Below, one piece after another: positions 32,406 through 43,183 of a DNA stretch of 64,000 nt. The stretch comes from Paramacrobiotus metropolitanus (lineage: Eukaryota > Tardigrada > Eutardigrada > Parachela > Macrobiotidae). The notes beneath the pieces are model-generated. The model searched no databases. It was not told where the DNA came from and saw only the letters and a list, made by a program, of their open reading frames with translations. Each line of letters starts with the position of its first letter. Positions within the stretch are counted from its first letter, which is position 1. Location of the stretch: positions 496,001 through 560,000 of the forward strand of contig NW_026570308.1 of the NCBI RefSeq assembly GCF_019649055.1, written 5' to 3'. Made by a program: the position numbers and the translations under genes.

Positions 32406-35400
32406 TTAACCCTTCTTCTCCCAATTAATTTCATCCTCATTAACACATTTAGCAATTCTCGTTTCGTTCTTCTTCCGCTGTACTTCGCCGTTAACCAGCT
32501 TCTCCACTTGGTATTGCGTTTCGAATACCCGCGTAGACACTGCAAACCTCAAAGTACTGACATCCAATACGATGCCAGTGAACCCGGGATTATTTACCGT
32601 GGTATCCAAGTAATCCTTCGACTCACCTATTCAAGCAAGCACACAGTCGGATATTAGAGGCTACCCTTACTAGAATAAACAGAATAAACGCCACTTACTC
32701 GCTTCATAAGGAAACCAGTTGTAAGAGTTCAGCATGGTGTACGTCCTTAGGGTGTGAATAACAGCGCCCCCTTCTAGAGTCTGCGTTATGGACCGTCCGT
32801 AAGTCTGATTGTTGTACACCAGCACATACTGCCCTTCACGGCAGGTTTGTATTGTGCGAGTGGGGGCAATAACCGGAGGGTGGGGTAGTCCCTGTTGCGG
32901 GTTCTGCATAACCAAGCTGAAAATACGAAAATTGCTAACCCAGTTGTCGGATGTCACTATTCCCTTTACGCCAATCCTGCTGCAATGTGCTTAATGCACG
33001 GCGCATAAAAAATGCTCTTCGGGAAATTTTCGAAACAAAACGGCAGTTCTTCTTCTTTCCACGTGGTCGTGCTACCGTACGTGACAATTCTAGCCGCACA
33101 TAAAACCTTCTTTCAAAATACTTTCATTGATACTGAATCAAGAATACCTATTGACATCGTAAAAGCGCGTGCATTAGAAACATATTCAGATCTAACAGGA
33201 GAGTATTATGGTGGCCTTACATGCTTTCGTGACCTTTGGACGGGGTGTTCGTCACGATATCTTCGTCATCGGTGGGTTGTGGTGTTGTGGCTAATGTAGT
33301 TGGTTTCCTTTTCTTCGTCTTCCTGGTTGTTGTCTCTGTTGTTTCCTCGCGTACGTCAGTCTCGTCTGTTGTCACTGTAGACGGGAGGCTCGTGCTGGGT
33401 GTCGTTTTCCACACATTTCGAATCGGCGATTCAAGCCCAACGGTTACCGGTTCGACAAACTCTACCACTTCCCCAGGTTGTCTATCAGTTACCGGGATCG
33501 GTTTCCGCTCGGTTGACGTCGGTTTTGACGCTTGTGTTGTGGCTTCGGCGTCGCCTCCATCGTCATTCGGCTCGGTGGTTTTCCTGGCAGTTGCGGGTGT
33601 TTGTTGAGTGACCACACGGGGACTTTCCGCGAGTGTTGGTGTGACGATGGTTGACGTCGTCGATTTCACCGTGGATTTAGACGGCCGCACGCCGTTGCCT
33701 TCCTCATTGTCTGTTGTCGGTGTTGTAGTTGTCGGCATCGTTGTTGTAGTTGTTGTCGGTGTTGTAGTTGTTGTCGGTGTTGTAGTTGTCGGCAACGCGT
33801 TAGCAGCTAAGCTGCTAGCGCGTTTACGAGAACGGCTAGCGTTAATCGGAATGGGAGAGGTTATTTCTTTTTTCTTTGGCGTTGATTCTTCAGTTGTGGA
33901 CGTGGTTGCTGGTGGATCCGTCGGCTTAGATTTGGCTGGCAGCAGTTCTGTCAATATGTTCTATTCACATAATTACTATTTCGGATACATCAGTATATAT
34001 TGTAGTTTGAGGTGAATCAACGCTGGCGTTTTACCTCCGCAGATAAGATGCCTTAATTTCGTCGCATCACCGTCACTTAAATTGTCTCCTCCGCCGATTT
34101 TGCTAGCGCCCTTCTTCGCTGTGATTGTTGGAAGTTTGTCATCCGTCGACAAAAAGTTCGCGGCAGGATGCAGAAGCGATTCGTAGTCGTAATCGCCCGT
34201 ATCCAGGATTTTGCCTTCGATTTTGTTAAATTCTGCCTGCCTACCTAAAAAGACCCGTTTAGCGCTAATGTCGTGGATACTGATGCAGTTGATGATCTGT
34301 TTCCGTATTAAAAGGCAATCTAAACATTATTTATGCCCGAAGTTGGAAGAAGATCGTTTGACAACCGGACTTCTGATACGGAGGTTTACAAAAACCGCTC
34401 TCAAACACATACAAAATTATTCATTAAATTAATCATTTTAAATCGTCATCAAAGTTAATCATTTTTTTAGTTACAGTATGCGACAACGATCTTATAAAAG
34501 CTGTTAGATTCGCCCCATTAAAAACGTTTTCGCAACAGATCATGATGCACGTTAAGACTGCATAGTATGACTTACTTCCGCTAACGGAGGTGCATTCTGC
34601 GCGGTACTTGAGTTATTAATGAACGGATGCTAATTACAGTAGCGCAAGATTATGTACAACGTATCGTAATCCCACGTACCACAATAACTTAAAATTATAA
34701 ACATGATAATTACAAGTACGCAGATTGTTTAGTGTAAACTTTTTAAATGGTAACGTTAATGCTGATATCATACCGGGTTTTACATTGTCCAGATTGATGT
34801 TGATGTAGTCATCCCGGTCCGGTCGTACATGCTCATGTGGCAGACCCATGGCCAATAGAAACAACCGCCGCACCACAGCCACCTGTTTGCGGACGCACGT
34901 CTCATTCAAGACAATCGTGTGTTCGGCGTCCGCTGCATTTCCGCCAAATCTCGCCGCACAATGCGGACCGGACTTAATGCGCAGCATATTGAAGCTGGTA
35001 ACGATGCTTTCGACCTGATCGATGCCGCGAAAAACCGCGCACCGGTCCATGACCACTTCAATCTCCGGTAAGGCCTCCTCGATGACGAACTGGTAGAACG
35101 GCGGGTTTTCTACAGTAGCGTCATATTACTTAGAATTCTGCATATGGTATGGACCTAACTGTATAATTCGTTTGACTTCACCTGGAAAAAAATTGATGGA
35201 AAACGGAATAGTGTACTTTTCATCGTCGGGCAACTTGGGGAAAGGCGTGAGGGATGTCTGCAGCGGACATGGAGGATTCTTGGTGGCATCACATCCCAGT
35301 AGATCATCCTGATACAGCGGCTGGCCGGGTTTAGTGTCGGAATCGCTGTCCCAGTCACCATCCTCTGCAGACACTACACGACACTGTTATAGCTTCGGAG

Positions 35401-35629
35401 TACTGCATTTTGGAAGCACCTAAGTTATGTGCACACAGTGCACATTTTGACGACAAAGTACCTCTGATGACCATTAAATAACAAGGTACGTTACAAGTAT
35501 TGTTAATATGTTATATATTGTCATATTGGCATCCTTACCTAAACGCGTCCCATACACCAGGAATATACACACAGCAATGCTTGAAACGGCAGTTCGCACC
35601 GAGCATAAACCGTCTTTGCTGAAGCACAT
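32406..35629 (-). CDS. Secreted pseudo-astacin with Thr-rich mucin-like tail, 661 aa (copy 1, intact)
   Basis: Seven exons: 35539-35629, 35182-35364, 34774-35109, 34035-34244, 33221-33947, 32699-32916 and 32406-32626. All phases close and the frame is open. Exon 1 encodes a signal peptide (SSIAVCIFLVYG). Exons 2-4 give an astacin-like domain: EKYTIPFSINF, CAARFGG, GLPHEHVRPDRDDYI and DYDYESLLHP. The zinc site is destroyed: by alignment to HExxHxxGxxHE the first three key residues are Arg173, Leu174 and Leu177, and the Met-turn SxMHY is SLLHP. It therefore cannot be an active metalloprotease. Exon 5 (about 240 residues) is a Thr/Pro-rich, O-glycosylation-type tail with runs of PTTTTT. Exons 6-7 hold a C-terminal domain with KDYL, STRVFETQYQV and KKNETR, shared with the two genes downstream on the map. 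Likely an extracellular structural or binding protein. Confidence 0.85.
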
Positions 35630-37059
35630 AGTGTTAATGTGCGGTATATTCATGTGTAATCTACTGCGTGCAAGACAATCTCCATATGCTGTTATTGCTA
35701 ACTTCCAGAAATTTGCTACATTCTCAAGTTTCTTGTTAAATGTATCAACGTACGTACGAATCTGCGAATGAGACATAACCGGTTGATATTGCTAAAGGCG
35801 AAATTAATCTTTTTCATTTCCACCAGTTCCGCGCAGTACAATTGTTGTCTTCTAAATTATTATTAATTTTCCACATACGCTTATGGTTAATATTTTATGA
35901 CACACACACCAAAATAAAGCGCGGAAAACGCACCTAATACGCAACTGTAATTTAAAGGGAGCACAGTTAATCATCTGCATAAACTTCCTTATACATTTCC
36001 CAATAAGAAAATGTATGTATCTGCATTCATCGATGACTGCGCAGTATACACCACAATTTTATTAGCCCAGTGCCGCGGGGATAACAGTACAACGGACCAA
36101 ATGCTCGTTTTCCGTTACGGTTGTTCATTTGACAATACACGTGCACATGCTCATATTGACGTCAGATTTTATACTTCCGGCAGCATGTGTTCTGCGTTTT
36201 AGAGTATTTTGCCCAAAATATAAATCAGCAGTCTCACATTGCAGAGTCCGGCAGCCATTAATTTTATAATGTTATCAATTTATGAAAAACATGCATCTTG
36301 GGTTATTACGTACATAATTTGTACGTCGTCTCGTACATACTCTAATTTGCTCGTACATACTCCATAATTTACATGCACACTAGATAGGTATGATTCACGT
36401 GAGATGTCAAATAAAGCTTTTAACCTAAATTAATACTTTCACTGTGTTGTATTAATATTTTGACTGCTCTTGTAACTGTGCCATTACGCAAAGTGTATGC
36501 CCTATAATACCCCATTGCTTTCAACTGGCAGTTTGCTACATTCAAAATTGCCACAGCAAGAAATATTTCCGGCCCGGTTTACTAAACCAAGTTTAACCAG
36601 TAAAAAGTTGTTATACGTACTAAATGTCAAACAGTAAACTGTTCGAGTACTCACATTATTGTCCCAGCAGTTACGGTCGAAACTTTTGAAAACGGCTGAA
36701 CTAAACCTGGACAATAACGACGAAAATAAAATATATAAGAAGTTTGAAGAGCTTTGGATCCATCGAAAGCCACCATTTTTTTTCTCTAAACTTTTGCTGT
36801 GTAAAGGTCATACAGTTATGAAGGCGATTCTTGAACAAAGACAGGCTATTAGCCTTGTTCAAAAAAATGATAAAAAGAATTTAAATCTTTTAATTTTGTT
36901 TTACTCTGACAACTGCATGGAGAAATTCATAAAAGTGCTGTGCTCGTCTCGATCTTTTTATTGTGCGTAGCAGCCTCGTGCATCAACAATTGTCTCTTCG
37001 CACGGCCTCTTATATATAGACGCCAAAACGTACGAAAATCACCACCAGAATGCAAACGG
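35630..37059. other. Spacer between pseudo-astacin genes
   Basis: An ORF at 36659-36970 (plus) has charged residues but no ATG at its start and no recognisable domain, so I do not call it. Nothing else is seen. Confidence 0.5.
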
Positions 37060-37492
37060 TCATCTCCTTACATGTTCATCAACATAATCAGCACACTCAA
37101 CATAACGCGTTTCGTTCTTTTTCCGCATTAAACTGCCACCGTTCGGCAACTGCTGGATTCTGTATTTTGTGGAAAAGACCCGTGTTGAAGCCTCGAATTT
37201 CATTGTTCTAACCGTCGCAATGGCACCGTTAAACAATGGATAGTGAACGGTGTACGCTAAATAATCCCTTTCATCCTCTGCAAAAGAGAATCGCCGTAAG
37301 ATCTACCGCCTTTGAAAAACTGAGTCCCTGCTACGACTAAATAATATTCCATGAACAAAATAGAAACTGTCTTGACTATTATGATTGAACTCGTTAATTG
37401 TTCGGAAAAACCAGGCAGCGCAGAAGCTTGGTAATCTACTTCAAGCGTCTGCACACAAAAGTCTTCTTGGTGGTTGTGTAATAAGCAATATA

Positions 37493-37615
37493 CCGTAAAA
37501 CCCGATATTAACGCCCTGGGCCTTTATTTTTTCGAGAGCTTCGGGAGGGGGCGTTTAAAACCACAGGGGGCGTTTATTACGGGGGGGGGGGGGGCGTTAA
37601 TATCGGGTTTTACGG
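37493..37615. mobile_element. MITE with CCGTAAAACCCG ends, TA target duplication
   Basis: Perfect inverted ends CCGTAAAACCCGATATTAAC and GTTAATATCGGGTTTTACGG bound a 123-bp element flanked by TA (37491-37492, 37616-37617). The interior has a G14 run and GGGGGCGTTT repeats. It sits in the last intron of pseudo-astacin copy 2. The CCGTAA ends resemble those of the element at 25877-26083. Confidence 0.9.
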
Positions 37616-39874
37616 TACTCCATTACCTGCGTCTGGTGTAAACCAGTTCCAGTAGTAATAATTAGAATAATCTCGGATGGTGTGCGTGTGCAGACCGTCG
37701 ACCAGTATAGACGTGCGGGCCAGTGTCTGGTTAATGTACAGTTTCATCATTTGTCGAGCTGGGCAGTTCTGTGTGGGAGTGGGTAGGATTGCCATTTCCG
37801 GTATGGGGATCCCTGCAGGCAGTGCCGACGTTTCCGGCATGTCGCTGCAAATTGCAGTAAACCATTTGCAGTTTTATTCGTTGTACAAAGATTCTGAAAA
37901 GAAACACTTGTACTTACAAATTCTGAGTGGTGGTGTCTGGTACTTCGGTGGTTGTCGGTCTCTTAGGCCGTCTGCTGACTACTGTACTATGTACAACATC
38001 CTGGGTTTTCGTTATGGGAAACATTTTGTCCGTAACCTTGTTATCGTCCACCCGCATGGTTGTCACCTGTGTCATCGTTTCTGTCACGGTTTTTGTAACG
38101 GTCACAGTCCGCATATCTGTCTTGCTTCTTCTCTCGTCATCAGTCGGTTCCTCTGGATTCACTGAAACGAATGGCAAAGTGGCCACATCTGGTTTGGTAT
38201 CTAACGACGGTGTGGTGTTTTCGGATAGTGGGATTGCCGTGATGGCGGATGGCTGAATGGTATCGCTCCCATCGTTATCCGTAACCACTAGATCCCCAAC
38301 GGACGGGGAAATGAAACTGCTTTTTCCGTCTGTTCTCCGGTTGAGTTTCCGTGGAAGATGGAAGAGCCTCTTTGTGACAGAAGTGGAAGTGGCGTCCCCA
38401 TTCATGCTGCTGGCAGTTGTGGCTTTGCTGGTGGACGGCAGCTTTTCTACAAAATTATCATTGCAATGGAATAATTTGAATTAATTTGCAGTTTTTCAGC
38501 TGTAAATAAGTTATTCTACAGGTAACATGTAATTATAACTGGGCGGCGAGACGATGTTTTCGTTCTACAGAGTAGTTAGCAGCCGAAACAACACAGCTGA
38601 CATAAAAAGTAAGACATATAGCACTAATAACAAAATTCTGAATTAATTTTGAAACTATAATCATTTATACATACTAAGTTTTATTTTAAGTGCTTGCTGC
38701 TACCTCCACACAGTAGGTGCTTTAGTTTGATGACATCCTTGTCACTTAATTTGGTCGCTCCCCAAATCTTAAAATTTTTATTTTTGGCGGAAATTGTCGG
38801 CAATGTTTTATCCAGTGCGAGAAAATTTGAATCCGGATGCAGAAGCGATTCGTAATCATAATCACCCATATCGAGAGCAGCTGTACCGATTTTATCAAAT
38901 TCCGTTCTTCTTTCTATAAGACAAGTAGCAACACTGCATCACGATCCGGTAAGTATCAATCCAGTGAGGATAAAGTCCATTGAGATATTTACCTGGTGGA
39001 ACGTTTTCCAGGTTTATGCTAATGTTATCATCCCGGTCTGGTCGGACATGCTCATGCGGTAGTCCGATGGCCAACATGAACAAACGCTGAATTACCGCGG
39101 ACTGGTTGCCCACGCACAGCTCATTCAGGTGATTTCGTGTTCGGCGTCGGCTTCGGTACCCCCGAATCGTGCCGCACAAAAGGGACCCGCGTGAGCGGTT
39201 ACACGCAGCATGTTAAACTGCACGTCGCCCATCATGCTCTCCACATCGGCAGTTTGTCGGAAGGTGGCACAACGGTCAATGCTCAACTCGATGTTGGCCA
39301 GGGCTTCGATTATAAACTGATAGAACGGAGAAAGATCTACAGAGAACAGGATACAAGCTTTAAAATCGAACATATAATGGCTAGCAAGTTGGACAAGTTG
39401 TTCCTCGCTTTACTGCAGTTTTTCTGCAGTAAACAGTAAACACTGTTCACATTGAGCCTGTTTGCTTTGAACGACCTGGAGGCAACTGGACGAACTGTAC
39501 CTTTCGGACGGCTTTCTTCGAGCAGGTTGTCAAAATTGATGGTAAAAGGTATTATGTACTGCCCGTTATCAGGTGACGCAATAAAAGGAGTGAGCCGTGA
39601 CTGAAACCGACACGGCGGACTGCTGCTGGCGTCGCATCCTAAGAGATCATCCTGGAACAGTCGCGGAGCAGTCGCAGGTCCAGTTGCATCTCCCTCGTCT
39701 CCATTGGACTCATCTCCTGTTACAAACACTCATTAGGTTTGCACTCAGAAAAGTACCAACTTTGCACAGAACGAATTTTTGCGCCTGTAACAACTTCCAA
39801 TTTGATCCAACACACCAAACTCAAGATTACGTAGATTGAATACGTTGAATTACTGTAGTTGAATATAGATATTC

Positions 39875-39978
39875 GGACTATGAAAGTATTTTCAAGACAG
39901 CCGACTTTTTTGTTCATTGAACAAAAAAGTCGGCAATGAACAAGAAAGTCGGCTGTCTTGAAAATACTTTCATAGTCC
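39875..39978. repeat. 45-bp near-perfect inverted repeat (hairpin) in intron 1 of copy 2
   Basis: The arm 39875-39919 starts GGACTATGAAAGTATTTTC; the arm 39934-39978 is its reverse complement with one mismatch or so, ending GAAAATACTTTCATAGTCC. The spacer is 14 bases and itself repeats part of the arm. Confidence 0.9.
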
Positions 39979-40761
39979 AAAAGAAACAGTGTAAACAGTG
40001 TTCGGTACACCTTAAAATCAGCCGAAAATTCATAAGTATAAAGAGTTACCTGAAAGTGGTGCTGCAAGGATGACAATCCATACCGCGACGGTCGACAAGG
40101 AAATGTGATAAGGCGCAAAACTACCGCGACTGCTACGCATAGTGCCAAGTACGATCTGCTTTGGACTGTTGTAGCAGCGGCTGCACCAATTCAACTGTTC
40201 TTTGATATAAAAAGTTGCTGCCTTTGTGAAACTGACACCATAATTAATGTGTTGCAGTTCCATGCAAGAACCGGTTGGTACCGCTTGTGGCAACGCCGAT
40301 CCAGCGCGGCACATGCCATTGCTACTAAACTAGCGGGTTTGTATCTAACTGCATACAAGTGACGAACACGTGACGCATGAGTATTAGATGACAAGTTTTC
40401 AACATTTTATTCTTTTTCGATGTACGTTTGTATACAGTAATTTCGAAACCTGACAGGGAGAAAAAGTTAACGGATGGAGCTGATTTGAGAATTTTAAAGG
40501 AGGTCAAGACAAATACGCAATTTTCTTCCTTAACCTCAGTCATCAGTGCATCCACTCACTATCAAGTTAGCTTGATAAAATCGTTTTGCCTGCAAAAAAT
40601 AGTTTGTGTACCAATTATAATACGCTGTATCGACGACGTGGCGGCAAAAAAAATGACAAAAGCAACACCGGAACTTGTGTGGGTTTTTTTATTTTCCGGA
40701 ATTTGCTAAACTTTCTAGCCGAATCAGATTCAGACTTTGCGAACAAAAATCTGTCGCTGTC

Positions 40762-42676
40762 TCAGACTTTACGATAATTTGGCGAGTCCGTAAAATCTAC
40801 ACATTCCACGTATCTTGTCTCCGCTTTGGTTCGATACACTTCTCCATTGAAGATGCTCTGGACTTTGTATTCAGTTTGAAATATTCGTGTCGATGGTAGC
40901 AACGTCAGAGTAGCCACTGCCTGGACATCTCCAGCGAACTGTCGATGTACGATGGTCGATGCTAAATAGTCTTTTGTTTCCCCTGCAGGACACCATCCCG
41001 TTATCAGAACCGTATATTTACCGGTTACGGTCAAGAAATTGTCTTCATAAAACCTACCGCGACTCGGCATAGACCACACTTTGGAGTAGATCATGGAGGT
41101 CTTCATAAAGGTCTTTGTGCCCTCCTCGTCTGTGGTGATGGAGGACTGCGTAAACCACTGCCGATTGTGAATTTTCACTAGTTTGTTGCTGGGACATCGT
41201 TGCGTACGCGAGGGGTCGATGGCTCCTCGTGGAACAGGTGGTGGAGCTTCGGTCGTCTCTTCTTCCCTGCATACAAAGGCGTCATTAGGTTTGTCTATAC
41301 TTTACTGATGTTGCAGATGTAAAAGGCAAAACCGTCCGCTCGGTTTCTCTTGTACTTTTCCTTATTGGAAAAGAACCGCAAGGCCAATTTTCAGGCAAAC
41401 TGTTTCGCCGGGTAATTTTCTCGTAAACGAACGAACGAAACGTGTCAGGGAACCAGTTTGGGTTGATACTCTTCCAGCATCGAGAAAGGCCAAAAAAACA
41501 AGCGGGAAAATTTGACGCTGCACAATTTTATCATTCTACACATTTTTTGTCGGTTGAAGGTGTTATTCGCCAGATACCCAAGTCACCGGTTTTCTGCAGC
41601 GAAGCGCCGAAGCGGATTGCAGGCGCTTCATATTACCGCGTGGTAGTCTCCAGAGTGGTTCGCCTTCGGGTTTTCCGGGAACGCCGTCTGGTGGTGGTTG
41701 TCACTGTGGTCGGCTCATCTTCACAGTCGTCGTCGTCGCAATAATCCGGACTCGAGGTCGTCGTTGTGGTTGTGGGCGTTGTTGCTCTCCGTTTTCTCGA
41801 CCGCCTACGTTTCGGCGTAGTAGTCGTTTCCGGTTCTTCGATAGTAGTTGGCGTAGTTGTCGTTTTTCTAGTGGTCGTCGTGGTCGGTGTTGTTGTGGGC
41901 TCTTCCGTTGTTTCTTCCGTTGCCGTCGGCGTCGTTCTTCTCGTCGTTGTCGTGGTTCGTCGTGGAGTTGTCTCATCGTCAGGTGCATCAGGCGTTGTCG
42001 CTGAAGTTCTTCTCCTAGTCGATGGCTCGTCTGGTTCGTCGTCCGGCTCGGTAACTCGGGGCGGTGGCCGTTGCGTCACAGGCCATTTTCCGGGTGTAAC
42101 GAATATTCGTCGTGTCGCTAACGGCGGAGTGGGTTTGACCTGGCAAGGAGCCGTCGCTTTTTTGAAGGACGGAACGATATCGCTGTCATCTTCGTTATCG
42201 ATATCGGTACAATCATCGTCGGGGATCGGTTGCCGCACGGATGAAATATACGGCAGCGGGAGGCTGCTGCTGATGCGCTTACCCGGTTTTCCGTGTTTGA
42301 CGTCTCTCTTGATGAGATGCAGTTTATCTGTCAATACGATTACCTGTACGTTAACTACGCTCTACGTTTGGTAAATTGTCCTTACTAAGTTCTGTACACT
42401 TTTTAGATGGAATTTGTGAAAATATAAATTACCAACCGCTTTCTGCTATGTAAGAATCGATCCCATCGTGATCATCTGGATAAAAGCATTAAAAATATGA
42501 ATCGATTGGATAAAAGCTGTAAAAATATAAATCGATGTGTAGGCAACTTATGCGCATTTCCACAAATGTAAGAGTATCCGGATTCTTGTCGTACCTTGTG
42601 CAAGAACTGCTGATTGTTTAGAGCAAGCCAACAATACTGATGAAAGCGTAATTAATAAAGGGTGCAGGTTGTTCAT
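40762..42676 (-). CDS. Secreted Thr/Arg-rich mucin-like protein, 425 aa (third family member, no astacin domain)
   Basis: Three exons: 42595-42676, 41637-42327 and 40762-41266, phases 1 and 2, all closing. Exon 1 encodes a signal peptide (PLLITLSSVLLACSKQ). Exon 2 starts with a short acidic part (DDDCTDIDNEDDSD), then runs of Thr, Pro and Arg (TTTTRRTTPT and KRRRSRKRR) that suggest O-glycosylation and polybasic clusters. Exon 3 is the C-terminal domain shared with the two pseudo-astacin genes: QRCPSNKLVKIHN, AGETKDYL, STRIFQTEYKV and KAETRYVEC. The order signal peptide, Thr-rich exon, C-terminal domain equals the neighbours minus exons 2-4. The intron phases match, so simple loss of the astacin exons, or gain of them in the neighbours, would keep the frame. 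An extracellular matrix or cuticle-surface role is a guess. Confidence 0.82.
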
Positions 42677-42679
42677 AAT

Positions 42680-43070
42680 TGTAAGAAGATCTGAGCAGTC
42701 AGCCGACTCGACAAGCCTGCTCGGTGGACGAAGAAAGTGACAATGCCAACCGCGGGGAAGGAAATTCTTTATTCGACGCGAACCGGTTTTCCTCCGTTTT
42801 TATCGCCCTAAGGCTTAAAACTGCACAAGCAATCCTTTTGTATACGATTGCTTCATTTGCTTGTAATAATTCATCGACATGTAATTATAGACAATCGCTG
42901 TCAAGTGACAAGTATCCTTTCTAAAGTTTTAAAAGTCCATTCAACTGGCACAGTGTGAAGAAAACTTTGATACTTACATGACGCGGTGCTCTTGCGAAGG
43001 CGGTGCTTTTGATCTGCGCATACCGACGTCATGCAGCGCTGCTCAGTACTAACTTGGACTATTTTTTTAG
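42680..43070. other. Spacer, nothing recognised
   Basis: Short ORFs only; no motif seen. Confidence 0.5.
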
Positions 43071-43071
43071 G

Positions 43072-43097
43072 TATGGCACGTTTTCTACACGTCAATT
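43072..43097 (+). repeat. 26-bp sequence, inverted partner at 54406-54431
   Basis: TATGGCACGTTTTCTACACG followed by TCAATT. The exact reverse complement stands at 54406-54431. Each copy lies 80-120 bases outside its minisatellite array, so the pair brackets both arrays as an inverted repeat. Confidence 0.85.
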
Positions 43098-43183
43098 TTT
43101 TAGAACGCGGAATCACGCATGTTGTTTACGTTGACCGCAGTTGTCTCCCAGTTGTCCATGAGCGTCCCTTCGTTGTTCAGTCG

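Larger units (their letters stand above)
37060..40140 (-). pseudogene. Secreted pseudo-astacin with Thr-rich tail, about 608 aa (copy 2, one-base frameshift)
   Basis: Seven exons in the same order and phase as copy 1: 40050-40140, 39501-39716, 38993-39336, 38704-38913, 37918-38446, 37627-37844 and 37060-37277. Exons 1, 4 and 6 have the same lengths as in copy 1 (91, 210 and 218 bp). A signal peptide (TVAVWIVILAAPLSG), the astacin-like landmarks (IPFTINF, CAARFGG, GLPHEHVRPDRDD, DYDYESLLHP) and the C-terminal KDYL-like domain (RDYLAYT, STRVFSTKYRI, KKNETR) are all there. The HExxH site is again lost (QRLFMLAIG). Exon 3 is one base short of phase: the deletion lies near 39127-39140, in the sequence coding for AEHE and NELC. 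It may be a true lesion or an assembly error; every other exon is clean. The Thr-rich exon is shorter than in copy 1. Confidence 0.8.

Noticed and set aside
33236-34015. Val-rich plus-strand ORFs opposite the Thr-rich exons (also at 37927-38256 and 41766-42374)
   Set aside because: They are antisense shadows of ACA/ACC-rich codons in the mucin-like exons, which have a supported splice model on the minus strand.
36659-36970. Plus-strand ORF of 103 codons between pseudo-astacin genes
   Set aside because: Its first codon is not ATG and no recognisable motif or splice-consistent extension was found.
42430-42460. Possible 10-bp micro-exon (between TAGCAG and GTAATT) in the third pseudo-astacin family gene
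   Set aside because: Including it breaks the reading phase, whereas direct splicing of exon 1 to exon 2 keeps the frame and mirrors the neighbouring genes.
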